From Portulaca oleracea (taxonomy: Eukaryota; Streptophyta; Magnoliopsida; Caryophyllales; Portulacaceae): DNA of 64,000 nucleotides. The notes below the pieces were generated by a model. The model had not been told where the DNA came from. It did not search any database and worked only from the letters and a program-made list of their open reading frames with translations. The stretch covers positions 8,253,501 through 8,317,500 of the forward strand of contig CM055871.1 in assembly GCA_029582165.1 (NCBI GenBank), read 5' to 3'. A program made the position numbers and the translations under genes. The number at the start of each line of letters is the position of its first letter. Within the stretch, counting starts at the first letter, position 1. Shown here piece after piece: positions 1-19,000 of this stretch.

Positions 1-5690
<5,690 letters not shown>

Positions 5691-5692
5691 CT

Positions 5693-5782
5693 TGCCGGAA
5701 TCAGCCTCTTCATGCACTCTCATGCATGGCGAAAATTGCCTATTTCTTGATCCCGAGACCTCGCATTAGCACGATTATACAC
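5693..5782 (+). repeat. SINE-like repeat, copy 1, over the GLR start region
   Basis: Shares the block TCAGCCTCTTCATGCACTCT, the CATGCATG palindrome, then CCTCGCATTAGC and a GATTATAC stretch, with copies at 6525-6640 and 49675-49765. The wording of the tail (ACCTCGCA..AGCGGGA..TATA..GAGGTACGT..TTGTTG in copy 2) resembles the 3' bodies of plant tRNA-derived SINEs, by recollection only. It covers the GLR 5' leader and an upstream in-frame ATG at 5723. Confidence 0.55.
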
Positions 5783-5913
5783 GAGTTTATTGTCGTCACA
5801 CAAAAATCTCCCTTGCACACCCAAGCCTCCAACCTCCAAAAGGCAATCTAATAATGGAGATATGTCCAATGAACTTGTATGAATATATATTGGAAGACAG
5901 TATCACATACTAG

Positions 5914-6079
5914 CAAGGTTGTTAGAATCGGGATCCTAGCCCGAATACATGGGATAGTTAGGATCGGAATTAACCCACGTAGGATTGTGGATCGGAATGT
6001 AGATAGTAGAATCGCATCAAAGATTTTAGATCATAAAATCTTAGGATCGTAGATCAGGATTGGGATTTTAATAACTACG
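5914..6079. mobile_element. MITE copy 2 (hAT-like, 166 bp) upstream of GLR
   Basis: Flanked by a perfect 8-bp direct repeat CATACTAG (5906-5913 and 6080-6087). Ends are imperfectly inverted (CAAGGTTGTTA / TAATAACTACG). An 8-bp duplication is typical of hAT transposons. It is the same family as 2103-2275, in the opposite orientation. Confidence 0.75.
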
Positions 6080-6524
6080 CATACTAGACAGAATTCTGGC
6101 AACCAAACAGCATATTTAACATTAACATTACTTTAATTTTCCGGGGAATAAAAAATAGAAGGGAGATTAGAAAGAAAGAGATCAATCCTTTTCTGAGCAA
6201 GAAGTAATCCGTACCTCAAAATATGTACAAAAAACTATAATCACAGATACTCCATCAAAAGAACATATATGAAGAGTGACTCAAAGAACAAAGTTATACT
6301 CAGAATTTCTTTTTTAAGGAATAACAGGAAAAGGAAAACTAAAGTACACTACTTTTTAAGACAACTAACAACATTATATATATACATACAAGAAAACTAA
6401 AAAGCCATGTAACCCAAATGATCCAGCCTAACCCAACTTGACCCAGGCCCGGAATTAACCCCAAAATGATCTGACCCGACTTCATCCAAATTTATCTTTC
6501 ACTAAAGTCAGTTCCTTTTTCCCG

Positions 6525-6640
6525 CTGATATCAGTCTCTTCATGCACTCTCATGCATGGGGGAAGACCACCTACATATGGACCGCCTCAGATCTCGCATC
6601 AGCGGGACTATAATGAGGTACGTAGTCGTTGTTGTAAAGA
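6525..6640 (+). repeat. SINE-like repeat, copy 2
   Basis: Carries the same block as copy 1 and continues with GGGGGAAGACCACCTACAT, CTCGCATCAGCGGGACTATA and GAGGTACGTAGTCGTTGTTG. Ending in GTT repeats is typical of some plant SINE families. No tRNA-like head could be delimited. Confidence 0.55.
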
Positions 6641-6910
6641 TTGTTCCTTTTTCAAAACAATCTTACTTGACAAAAATTAAATCAACCCAAAAATTAGCAC
6701 TTGCAATTCGCCCGACCCAAATACCCGAATTTGTCCAACCGGAATTAAACTGGGTTTGGTTGATCATCAAATTTTTGTCTGAATTTTAAATTTTAAAATC
6801 AGGTTGGGTTCGGGTCTAGGGAAAGAAAATCGGACGTCCGAATTTTGTGTCAAATTCGGGTTTGGGCACGTTCGGGCAGTGTCCGAACCCTGAAACTCGG
6901 ACAAAACATC

Positions 6911-7051
6911 GCCCCATTCTTTTGTGCGTTAACGCAACATACCGCAATGCAACCCTACCGCAACATATCGCAAATTACCATTACCTTTTAACTATTTCTA
7001 CCACAACTTATCGCAACGCAAACGCAAACGCAACGCACAAAAGAACGGGCC
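6911..7051. mobile_element. Small MITE (141 bp) nested in a longer A+T/GGGTT-rich repeat
   Basis: Terminal inverted repeats match over about 20 bases: left GCCCCATTCTTTTGTGCGTT, right CGCACAAAAGAACGGGCC. The interior consists of ACCGCAA/CGCAACGC words and no gene. It sits inside a longer repeat (about 6670-7245) made of TTCGGGT/ACCCGAA words, which it interrupts. Its target-site duplication is not resolved. Confidence 0.65.
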
Positions 7052-7434
7052 TAAATTAGTGTAAATTCAGGTTTCGGTATATTCAGACAAATCCGGGTTC
7101 GGACATCACAAGATGTACGAATTGTCCGAACCCGATTTTTTGCCACTGCCACCCGAAATCAACCCGACCCTTGTTCCTCCAAATTGGCCCAACCCAAATG
7201 CGCCCAACCAAACCCAACCCGAATTACCCAATTAGGTCTAACAAAACACGATTTCAACTAACCCAGAAACAGAGAGATCAGAAGCATCTTCTTATTATAT
7301 TATCTTCAATCAAAATTAAACCCTAAACCCTAAAGCATAAGGAAATAGAGTGCGAAATTGAAACCCTAAAACCCACTTCACCAATCACCAAAGAAATTGA
7401 AAGGCATACAGAGAGAAGTGAAAAGGGGACTCAC

Positions 7435-7640
7435 AAATTTCTTCCAGAGTTCTTCTTCATTCTGTGGAGAACAATACAAGTAATAAGAGCGTAAAATCTG
7501 CAGTAATAATTAGAGGCAGCAGCCCACGAGAAAAATGAAAAAGAAAAAGGGAAAAGGAGGTGATGATGAATTATAATTTGGTTGATTGAATTTGAGGGGG
7601 AAATTAGAAATCAAGTGAGTGGTCTATCACTCTCAGTCTC
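7435..7640 (-). other. Possible untranslated leader exon of the GLR gene
   Basis: On the minus strand this stretch ends at a good donor (AAATTT|GTGAGT) at 7435. It is followed by telo-box-like AAACCCTA words (7316-7340 and 7360-7370), as often seen near plant transcription starts. No open reading frame of note. It could splice to an acceptor just upstream of the GLR start codon near 5735. This is inference; the upstream limit is arbitrary. Confidence 0.3.
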
Positions 7641-8121
7641 TCAATTTGTTTCATATTTTCTTGGCCATTCAATTCAAAGTACGGTTTTGTTTGTTTGGTT
7701 TTTGTTGACTGTGATATAATAATATTCGTTGCTGAGGCAGGACAAGACGTGACAAGTCAGCTTCTATGACTCCATTCATTCTTCACATGCTGCAATTTAC
7801 GTTATGTTCTTTTTTACGGTGAAGTTGATTGCGGTGTGTGAAATACGAAAAGTTTTGGCGAAAATAATGGAAAATTTCGATTTTTTATTTGAAAAGTTTT
7901 CACTTTCAATAAAAAAGAAAATGAAAAGTAATGGCGAGTTGTGATGAAAAATGAAAATTTGCGGTGCGGTGTCACAAACAATCCCATCGCATAAAAGAAC
8001 AGACTTTGTTAGGTTTACTCTAGAAACTACGATTGTTCACCCGTATATATTAGGTTATTCACTCATATACATTAGGTTGTTCAGTCGCAAATATTTAGAG
8101 CACAGGCTCCGAGTGCATATA

Positions 8122-8357
8122 CTCCCTCCATTTTTATTTAAGTGTCACCTAGGTAATTGTATCAAAAACTTTGATTGCAAATATCTTAATTTCTATAATG
8201 ATTCATCAAATAAAATCGATATCATTAGATTTGTAATTAAAAAATACTATTGAAAAAGTATAATATTATATCTTTTTATAAAAATATTTTGTGTAGAATT
8301 GTTGATTAAAGACGAACCTCAAAAAACGTAAATGACAAATAAAAGAAACGGAAGGAG
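8122..8357. mobile_element. Stowaway-type MITE
   Basis: Inverted ends CTCCCTCCATTTTTATT / GAAACGGAAGGAG are flanked by TA on both sides (8120-8121 and 8358-8359). These are hallmarks of Tc1/mariner-derived Stowaway elements in plants. No coding capacity. Confidence 0.75.
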
Positions 8358-8944
8358 TAATATATATTGTTTACAAGTCACCTAATTTAGACAGAAGGTG
8401 TCAAAAGTTCAGGTTTCGATAAATTTGAATTGATCAAGTTCAATTAATATTAAAATTTGGACGAAAAAATTGGTATTTGAGCCCGATTTTTTAAGTCGGA
8501 TAATTCATATAAAGTTAAATTCAGATTAAAATCAGCTTCGGGATTTAAAAAAGAGAGAGAGAAACTTTTTGTCTTAATATTCATTCAATATCAAAATTGC
8601 TCTCAGTCTATCTTGCATTACTCTTAAATGCCACTTCAGCAAAATTTAATTTTCTCCCCCTATGTTATTGGAATTTTAAAGGAACTTAAAAATTAAATAG
8701 TAAAAATGGAGATATTGTTGTTTATGATTCCAACTATTCGTCCATCCTAGCATATAATGTCAAAAAATAAACCAAATAATGTTCGAAAAGCTAACTGTTC
8801 TTTATCATCACTCTGCTAAGTAATTTTTAATCCGTTCTACTCTCCATCAGCTATCGGTTGAACCAGTTTGATCGAGCCAGACAATTGGGTTTTAATAACA
8901 CAACTCTAGCCCAGATTCCTATCTGCTCCTGGTACAAAATACTA

Positions 8945-9188
8945 CTCCCTCCGTTCCATATTAGGCCGTGTTCTATACTGTGGTATTTTGCAGTAAGATG
9001 TTGTGGAATTGTGGTAGGTTATTGGTATGTGGGATAGGTGAGGAGAGAGAATGTAAAAAGTAGAGGAGAAAAATGAGGAGAGAAAAAAAGTAATGATTAG
9101 CGGTGAAATGTGGTGGGTTGTAGCTATGATGCAGTGTACCATGATTCACAACCGCATGATATAAACGGCCAATATGGAACGGAGGGAG
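8945..9188. mobile_element. Stowaway-type MITE containing a nested MITE
   Basis: Outer inverted ends CTCCCTCCGTTCCATATT / AATATGGAACGGAGGGAG with TA on both sides (8943-8944, 9189-9190). Inside, 8964-9170 has its own inverted ends, GGCCGTGTTC / AACGGCC, and looks like a second, Tourist- or hAT-like element inserted into the first. No gene. Confidence 0.75.
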
Positions 9189-10093
9189 TATATTAAATTA
9201 CTATTATTAAATTCATATTAAAAAAATAGTTTCTATTAAAAATATAATCTATTTTTTTGTTAAAAATATATTACTAAAACATAACAAAAGTAGAATATTA
9301 CATACCATAAAATGTCAAAATCAATAAATATTTAAGGAAATGAGAAACTATTTACTCAACTCTTCCTTGATAAAGATGTGACATTGCACAAATAGAAGCT
9401 TGTTTGCCACCATATCTTTGCATTCTCCCTTGCATATGAAGACTCATCCATGAAATTCTAAACGAAAATTACTAACTATAGTCTATAGGATTGTTCAAAA
9501 ACTGTCCAACCTGAAACCCTAATTAAGCCCGACCTAGACCTAGAAAAAATCAGATACATTCATCATTGCCCGACTTTTTCTAGGTACGAACACAATACTT
9601 TCCCCTTTTCTATTGTCAAAACCGATCTCAAGCTCATCCTGATTTGTCCGACTCGGAATGAACCTCAAAAAAATGGGTACAGGACATCAACTTTACGTCC
9701 GAACATGAAATGACCCGAACTCGAATTATCGAGAGCCCCAGCTAACTATACAAAATTGTGAAATTAAAAGCAGAGCAAGCATTGATGTTTCAGTTATCAA
9801 TTTCTACCACACCATATATAGCTAACTAGTAACAAAACTTCTTGGACCGAATAACTCGCACAAAACCGAGGCTTTCATCATTTTTTCCCCTCTAATTCCG
9901 AGCTGGGATATATAAAGAGGGATCTGAAAAGCCTTGGTCCTGATTCGAATACGTGCAATCGAATCCTTTTTCAGGGTTTCAAGGTCAATTCAGCTTTCGT
10001 CGGAAAACTCCTCAAGCTACATGATGAAAGCATGCTGAATGAGTGGAATTACTGCCACAAAAACAACCATGGCGATCGAACAAGGTCCAAAAA

Positions 10094-13000
10094 TCATGCA
10101 TCGGCTAATTTCAGGCGAGGGACGATGTTCATCGATTGCAGTTCCTGAAAAGGAGCAGCACCGTACAGTTCATCATTACACATGCATGGCTAAAAAATCA
10201 GGTACAGGAGGAAAAAATATATATATGGCTGAATATATAAATAAAAGAAAGTACAAGGAAAAAGATTGTGTTTCAACTAGACCTGTTCAATGCTAGAATA
10301 TAGTACTTTATAATTTCATCTATTTTCAATGTAAAAAGAATCCTAGAATTTCAACAATACACACTGATAAAAGTCGAAATTTCAAACGTAAAAAGAAAAA
10401 AACTTCCAGTGTCAAGCATCCTAATTATTACAACACTTGACAGAATAAAAGTTACGCGTCCAATAAAAGATAAAAAGTTCCCACATCGAGTATCCTAATA
10501 AAATAACATGACTCAGATTCCCTTTTCTTATATATATAATCTTCGAGAAGTTAGTCATATTATAATAATCACACCTCATGCTAGGAACCCGCCATTTTCA
10601 GGTCAGGTCTGGTCACAAGGCCTGACCCTGACCCACAAATTGCGGGTCATGTCGGGTGGGTCCCCAGCCTAGTGATGATCAGGTATATTTTCAACAAATG
10701 GAAAAAGTAAACCTAGTCATGATAGCTAAAATTGATTTAGTCATGTGGACAAAAAATAGTGAAGACCAAAAATACATACCTGAAATAGGAGTTTGCATGC
10801 ATATGGCAATTTCATAGTGGCTATATTATCTCCATTTCTACAGCTACTACAAATACCAGCTTTTAGTTTATGGCTGTAGTAACCCAGTATTCCACATGCT
10901 TTGCATACCTGTGTAGAAAGATCAAGTGGCAGAAAATCAGTGAAAGTCACAAGATATCTTTGTGCCTGATTCATTGACTGTATAAAAATCAGATACATAC
11001 ATGATACATGCATTAAAAAAAATACAAATGCTAATGTTATAGGCAAACCATACATAAAAACCAAATACATACGCTTCATTATCACAAGGTTATGGGCAAC
11101 TTTTAACAAAACCTAAACACATGCATGCAGAGACCAGAGGAGGATTTATGTCGTTGTATCTAGCGTTGGCAAAAATTGGACTGACTTGAATGATTGAATT
11201 TGACCAACCCCAAAAAATAGGGTACTGGACCTAGTTTTTTGACCGAATTTAAAATTCGATCATTCAGTCATGACTGAATTATAATTCAGGTCAGGTTAGG
11301 TTTTGGCATTCAGGTTTGGGCTGACTGAACCCGAGTCTGCAAAAAAAATGTTAATGGCTCACATGAAAAGGCCCAATTTCAGCATTTGCTCAACTTCAGT
11401 CATTTTCTCGAGTTTGACCAAAAAACAAAATAATAATAACAAACCAACTTCTAGTTTTGACCAAAATTTCAATTCGGTAAAAATTCAATCATTTAGATTC
11501 CGGTATTTTGTCCGAATTAAAATTTGGTCAGGTACAAGTTTGAGGTTTTTGACTGAATACCAAAATGGACTGAACCCAATAATATCTAACAGAAAGCATT
11601 GACATCACTTAGCAAGTCTGCAACACAACGATTGGACGTACCTGAACTTGAAATGGATCACTTGAAAGCATCAGACGTTCATATATTAAGTTACTGGCTC
11701 CATATGCAATCAAACAATCACGTTCCATTTCACCAACCCTCAGTCCTAAGAAAGAAATATAGAGTAAGATGGGGACCAAAAGAAAAACAGAATTTCGGTC
11801 TCTAATTATACTGACCTTCAGGGGTATTGAGTTGTAATATACCAACCATTAACATTGGACACTAACACTATTATACCAACATTTAGGACCTACTTATCGT
11901 TGACGTATGAATGAATCTTTAGTGATGACTAGTAAAATTTGACACTAATATACTAGCGGTGGGGATATACTAAGTTCCGATTTTACTCATCATCACGAAA
12001 GATTAGTACATTAACGATAAACAGGTCCAAAAGGTCGGTACAGTAGCATCCATTGTTAAACAGTCCTATCCCCCAAAGCTCAGTATATTACAGTCCAGAA
12101 TTCCCAAAAAAGAAACGAAATTTAAGAGTACAAAGGGCAAGTAGCCACCTCCATTTCGGGCTCTTCCCTCAGTTGGCTGCCTGGTCATCATAACGCGGGG
12201 ACCTGTGCCTCGCGCATGCATTTTATCCAAGACCTACAAGCAAAGCAAGCACATATCGAAACTGAGATTAACAGAGACAGGACTACATATTCGTGGCTGA
12301 GCGATGACAACACAAGTGAATTCATTTCAAAAGCTAAAAAGGTTTTGACAAAAAAAGCACATTATGAGAACACATGATTGTTTACACTATGAAACAATGC
12401 CATAAGTCTCAAAAAAAACTTGAAAATAGATCGTGGGAACACAAATTAACTTCCTATAAGATGATTAAAAAAGGTGCCTTCGTTAGAATAGGATCTTGCA
12501 GGAGGAAGGGATGATGCCAAAAGCCAAACCGTGAAATTTTCCAGTTATAGGCCACTTGGTTATAATTCAACTCCTATCTTGAAAAGCAGCTTTGAAAGTA
12601 CTCTGTATCTTAAATTAACTTCATAACACCAACTTAGTTTCAAGAACAATAGAACACAAATACAAATCTCACCATGTGCTTTAGCTTTTGATAGTAAATT
12701 GGACCCATGAATATGTATGCCTGGAGTGGACAACCAGTTATACCTGGAGAAGGAGTAGAAAACTTCAGTAAGAATAAATGCTAGTTAGAATTTTTGTTCT
12801 ACAAAGCATCCTCCTTGTCATTAGCAAACTTCCACAGCCACTTAGATTTTAAAGCTTCGCTCATCACACCGAGAGGTCTACTACAAAGACCTCCCTCGTT
12901 CTTAGAATGACAAACTCCATCCCCATTTGTCCTATGAAAACTGTAGCTAGAATTGTCGTTCTAAAGGAAGTCTTTCACGATCTTCTCTAAGTGAGTAGCA

Positions 13001-16000
13001 ATGGTAGCAGGAATAGTGAAAAGACACATGTAAATAAGAAACCCAGGCAATATTTAGATAAGGAAATAAGCACGATGAAAGGTCAAGAGTGTTGGTTTCT
13101 TAACGTGTGGGTGGTAAAGAGATGGATGCCATAAAGAATATGCAATGCAATTAGACAAACAGGGCAAGGGCAACACAAAACTTCAAACTGCAAACAAGAC
13201 ATGCAAGTTCAGCATGTCAAAGCCAATCAATGCAAGTCATCACAACTACAACGAATAAGTAAATTCTGAATTCACACAAATTTATGGAGTAGTTTGTTAC
13301 TTGTATATTTTCTAATTGCTACATATCAACCTCTAAACACCCATGGTTGCAGCAACATTCTTTTATCAATCTTTTATATCCCAACATGTGTCATATTAGG
13401 TACAAAGGTAGAAAACCTGAGTAAAGCAAGTCTTTTCCGTTGTAGCTGAATCCATGCTGCACTAAGGTTTCACTGTCAAAATGCATACAATGTGATCAGA
13501 AGAAAGCTTAGAGAGGCAGCACTTAGTACTAAATGCAAGAGGAAGAAGAACCTTATTGTTTCAACTTTATCGGCATGGCCACTTGGCTCCCCAAAGGCAC
13601 TCCCATAGTGGAATCTGCCGCAAGAAACTCCAGCTTTACTCCCCAGAAGCTCTATCATCTTTCCTACAGTCATTCGACTGCAAAGAACAAAACAACACAC
13701 AATAGTCATCAGCAGAATGAATGCAAGCAAGAAATACTATTACTAACTTGCCATTTCCTCCGTCCCATGGAGACTATAATAGATAAGCTAGCAAAGAAGC
13801 TAACCCCCGCATATTCACTCATACCTAACTTGCCACTAACTCCATCCCCTAGCACTTGTCGCTTTGACTTTCTTTTTTTGTCCTGTAATATTTGTCACTT
13901 CATAATTCCATGCAACTTTTTCAACTAACTACTTAATTTTATCTAATATTTCGGACACACAGAGAGAAAAAGTGTGTGTGTGTGTGTGTGTGCGTGAGAG
14001 AGAGACAGAGGGAGAGAGAGGTCAGAGGTGTACAAGTAATTTGATAGTAATGTCTCACAACTTTCCATGCAATGCAATACTCAACTACTCTCTCCATTTT
14101 TTAATCTGACATTTCAACCAATTTTTCTCAATTCATATTATTTGTCACCTTATAATCTCAATGACATTAATTATTGTTTACTTATTTTACTCATAAGATT
14201 CATTGAATAAAATACCAAAGTTAATTTTAATTTAATGTATTTAAATCATTTTCCTTTGGTTTTACCACAAAGCTCTCAGGTGACTGATTAAGAAAATGGA
14301 GGTAGAAAAACATTTGATTGGTTTCATAAATTTTGGCTAAAAGGTCAAGATACCTTGGAAATCCATGTGGGTTCATAATCAAATCAGGGCAGATGCCACG
14401 TTCAGAAAACACGAAGTCTTCCTGCCGAACAATGGTACCGCATACACCTTTCTGCCCATGTCTGCTGCTGAACTTGTCCCCGAGCTGAGAGAGAGAACAT
14501 GAAAAGAGGTCTTTCATTGAGATACCTGGAAAGGAAAACACAAAAAATACAGCGCACTAAAAAGAGAGTTACCTCTGGTCGACGAGTCTGACGAATTATG
14601 AAATTAATACACAAATTGCCATTCTTGTCAGTGAAGAGCATCGTTCGTTCTACAACTGCTGAATCTCCAGCTAAACCAGTATGTTTAAGTGGAGATGGCC
14701 TATATTGACTGAAAGGAGGACAGAACATTAGTTTATTTCACACAGTTACCATTGTCTGACATTCATACAAATCCAACTTTTCCATTTACAGTCTTCAACT
14801 TATTCGTTCACCATGCAACCAGAATCCCCTGCCCTCCTTTTTAGATTTGACTTGAACGCAAGTTCAAATTTTAACAACTTATTTACATATTCCGTCTACT
14901 CAAACGTGTTTCTCCTGGGAGGTGGTTGTTGTTGTATTTACATATTTCATCTCCAATGATAATTGATAGAAACGAATCAATCCAAGCAAGTGAGTGAGTC
15001 ACTAACTACAATTCTTCAGAATGCATGAGAAATATGCACTCATGCATATATATTATTGTTAAGATTTCCAGAATTGTTTTGTTTCATTTCCTTGTGCACA
15101 GAACTTTGATAAATTAATATTGGAAATACGAGATGAGTACAATGAATTCTGATAATAAACACATTACGTCAAAAACTACTTCCGGCAATAGTCTGTATTT
15201 TTCTCTTTCCCTAACTAAACCAAAACCTACTTCCGGCACCGGAAACTCGAGGTCACTCGTAGCACATGTTTTCTAGTCAAAAGTGAATTTTTTTCACCAC
15301 ATGAAATTTTTCTGCTGGACTCTTTTCTGCAAGTCGCTTCCCACACGAAATCTGACATGTCACTTGCAGCACGTGTTTTCTAGTTAAAAGATTTCTTTTT
15401 ATTTCGATGGAAAGAGACAATGGTCCACACGTAATTTTTTGTGTTGGTCTTTATGCATATGGATCCCCTTTAAAGAAACCCTAATTCTCTCCTCATATTT
15501 TTATTTTGTAACTGCCCTCTTTTATCCATCAATTATTGTGTTCTCTTCTTCATCCGAGGATAAAATGACATCGGCTGAAGGCAGTTTACCTAAGATTTTG
15601 GATGCAATCATGGTTAAGTCAAACTAGTCAACCTAATCTAGAAAGATTTTGTGTACAAAAAAAGTAAAAAAAACAATCCATCGAAAAATCCATAATAATC
15701 CAGACAGATCATTAACAAGGTATCATACAGTCTACCTGTCTGGTATTACTGTCGATGAGTTCAACGATCTGGCAACTCTTGATTTCTCCTTGTTGACTAA
15801 GAAGTCATCTTGCCTGATAATTTCCCCTGGAGAAGCAACACCATCATCATCCAATGCCTGCACACATTACCAAGTAAAAATATATTGAGAGGGCAACCTG
15901 AAAAGACAAATTACGAATTTAATATGGCACAGAAAGTTTGAAGAAAACTGACTAGACATCACATGATAATGTCAAAAAGTAGGATCTAGAGCATAATAAT

Positions 16001-19000
16001 AGATGACAAGGATTAATCCAACACAACACTACTGAGCCTCACACACTTCCATACCATAGAAATATCCAACTTCCCTTTATCATTGTGTTTTTCTTATTTG
16101 AAATGACAAAATGATCCTCCGCTATCATAATCGAGGATGGAAAATAGTTCCAACATACACACAAAAGTTTATTTTCCAAAAGTTCAGCCTAACAAGTTTC
16201 AAGAGGAGATAAAACACACTGAAATGATAGGAGCATTTTCACATGAAATTTCAAACTCAAGAGAATACTTTAGAAAAGTCATGCTTCAAAGGGGAACATA
16301 ATATGGACAGAATTCTGATGTACTACCTGCATACGTTCAGCATGGCGGCCCTCCCTTTTTGGAGGAATTATTCTTTCAGGATGATCATCCATCCTATTCA
16401 AGACAGCAGCTTTCCTAACAAGGCAAAACACCCAAAAAAAATGAATGTCAACTATGTGTGAAAACATAGAAAACTGTTTTGGCACCATCCAAAAATTGTT
16501 TCTAAGAACAGAATAGTACTTCTTCATCACAATGCAACGTCCAAAACCACGATCTAATGATGATTTGTTCATAACTATGGCATCCTCTATGTCATATCCA
16601 GTGTAGCTCATTACAGCAACAGTTGCATTTTGCCCAGCACCAAGCTTATCATATTGTACCTGCACATAATGAGACTGATGCTTTATTACACGGCTACTAC
16701 CTACAAGAGTAACAATGATGTAGGACACTCAGCAAGCAATTCCTACAAAGGGGTAGGGCAAGACGCTCAATGAGCAATTCTTACAGAAAGGCGGACTCTA
16801 ACAACGAGAATTTCACACAATATTCAACAATAGATCTCATTCATAACTGCCTTCTTCAATAACATGAAAGGGTATATGTAATAAAAAGGCTAGTTAGCAT
16901 TAGGGAACCTAAATAATAAATATAACCTAGAAAGGATAAAAACACTAACCTAATACCATCATAATACATTAGGAAACCAAATATCACTAATATACAACTA
17001 AATACCTTTATTTAGCAATCTTAAAATATGCTAAAGAAATAATAAAAAGATGTTAAACTACAAAGAAAAAGATCTCCAAACATTGAAGTATAACCTATTT
17101 TCCAAGATCATATTATTCCTCCATCATATTGCATCAAACAGTCATGCCACAGTATAACTGCAAGTTCTCAAGTGCCATGGACAGCCACCTTCCATTAAAT
17201 TCATATGGACATTGCATGATAGGTTCATATGAAGAAGAAAGCACTAGATGAGAGGACTAACCAACTCAATTGTTTTTGTTGTCAACAGAGGCCGTTGAGG
17301 ATATACTAAGAGATAAAGCAATGAGTCCATCCGGAAAAGCTGTCAAAAAGATGAAAAACAAGTAAAGGATTTGTCTTATCATTAAATATCCACAGGTATA
17401 TCTATGCCAAAGAAAAAATCTAGATTATGGTATAAGCTTAACACGGACATAAAGAGAATCAACAAGGACTCTCATTTCAAGATGATGATTAAATGTGTTG
17501 TGTATACACACACACATTCCTATAAAAAAGAAAGTATACACACACGCGCATGCATAGGGGATTGGAAATTGGATTCATTGAGCATCGCCTTAAAATAGCC
17601 ATGCAAGTATGGAAAATCCCAGCCCCTCCATTCTCAAATCAAGGGCTGAGATGAGATGTCTTCCCCCACCCCACCCCCCCCCCCCAAAAAAAAAGGGGGT
17701 CCTCCTTTAACTTGCCACCAGACAATACACCAATACACTTCATAATAAAGAATACGGTCATAGAGAAATTAATGATTTCAACTTTTATTTTCTAAGAACA
17801 TTGTGTAGTTGATGCCAAGATTTTCATCATGGTAAAGAGATGACTACTTTGGATTTTGTATGGATGAGATTATTGTAGAGAGCTCAAGGGATTTAGGCTT
17901 TTTTTATTTTTGTTTAAGCTTGCTTTTTCAAATGGGTGACATCCACTTGGTGTTTTAACACATATTTTGATAACTCATCAAAAAAATGTGTATCTTTTGA
18001 TTACTCATAAAAAGAAAAAGTGAATACTTCTGTTTGTGAAATAAAGAAACCACGTCTGCATGTCGTTTACCTGATTATATGCAATGTTCCCCATAGCTTG
18101 CTTTCCCATAGCGCACTGGAGAAACAGAACAAACTTTTAACAGAGAACCAAAAAAAAAAAAGAAAGAAAGAAATAGACGCCACCACCGCCAATCAGCTTC
18201 TGGGAAATAGACAACCTAGTAGAATAAAGGAAACATACTACTCTACCTGACAAGTTTTTTTTTTTCTTTTCTATAGGAACTCTACCTGATAAGTATTCCT
18301 GGGTGACTGATTGTGATGGGGAAAAGGAATTAAGCCAGCAATAACACCTAAAAGTGTAAATGGCTCGATTTCTATGTGAGTTGTTTCTGGTGTCTCATCT
18401 TCTTCGTACAATGCAATCTAGCATATAAATAAAAGCACACATCATTGATATAGGTCAAAGACCAAACTAAACAGTAAAGCAATGATTTAAGCCATAATCG
18501 AACCAAGGCATTATTTTCCTCATTAACATCAAGATATTCTATCAGTCCCTCTTGTAAAAAGTCATCGAACGTGCGCACTCCATCCTACAAGAGAAGGAAT
18601 ATCTGTTACTACAAAATTGAGCTCTTAATTTAATTGCAATTCAAATATCACATGTGACTTACTGCCAACTCTTGCATGTGCTCCCGTTTAATCCTTGAAA
18701 CACCTCTATCAGCAATAACCAGAGGACGGCATACACGACCTCCATCAGAGGCTATGTACACAGCACGCTGCACAATGCACAAACATCACAAGACAAATCA
18801 AACAAACTGGATGGAAAACTAACAACAAGATCCAAATGACAGGTACAAGAAAACTCGTCAAATTTCGACCCGGTGATGGAAATACAATGGATCAAATTCA
18901 CAAACTTATAATCCCGAAGCAAATGATTGTTCTCAAACATGAAACTATCCCATTTCTGACACAAGACTTTAACCTTGAAGGATTTCTCATACACTTTCTA

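Larger units (their letters stand above)
7641..10093. other. Intergenic region between GLR and the NRPC2 3' end
   Basis: No coding region is supported. It holds two Stowaway-type MITEs (8122-8357 and 8945-9188), GACCCGAA-type repeat wording at about 9480-9740, and, towards 9780-10093, sequence that should include the NRPC2 3' untranslated region. Otherwise A+T-rich and unremarkable. Confidence 0.6.

Noticed and set aside
5691..5723. Upstream in-frame ATG at 5723 as the GLR start
   Set aside because: It would place 11 charged residues before the signal peptide and lies in SINE-like repeat sequence. The ATG at 5690 has a good context and leads straight into the hydrophobic segment.
7316..7370. 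Interstitial telomeric repeat
   Set aside because: Only two or three AAACCCTA words. This matches common plant telo-box promoter motifs rather than a telomere remnant.
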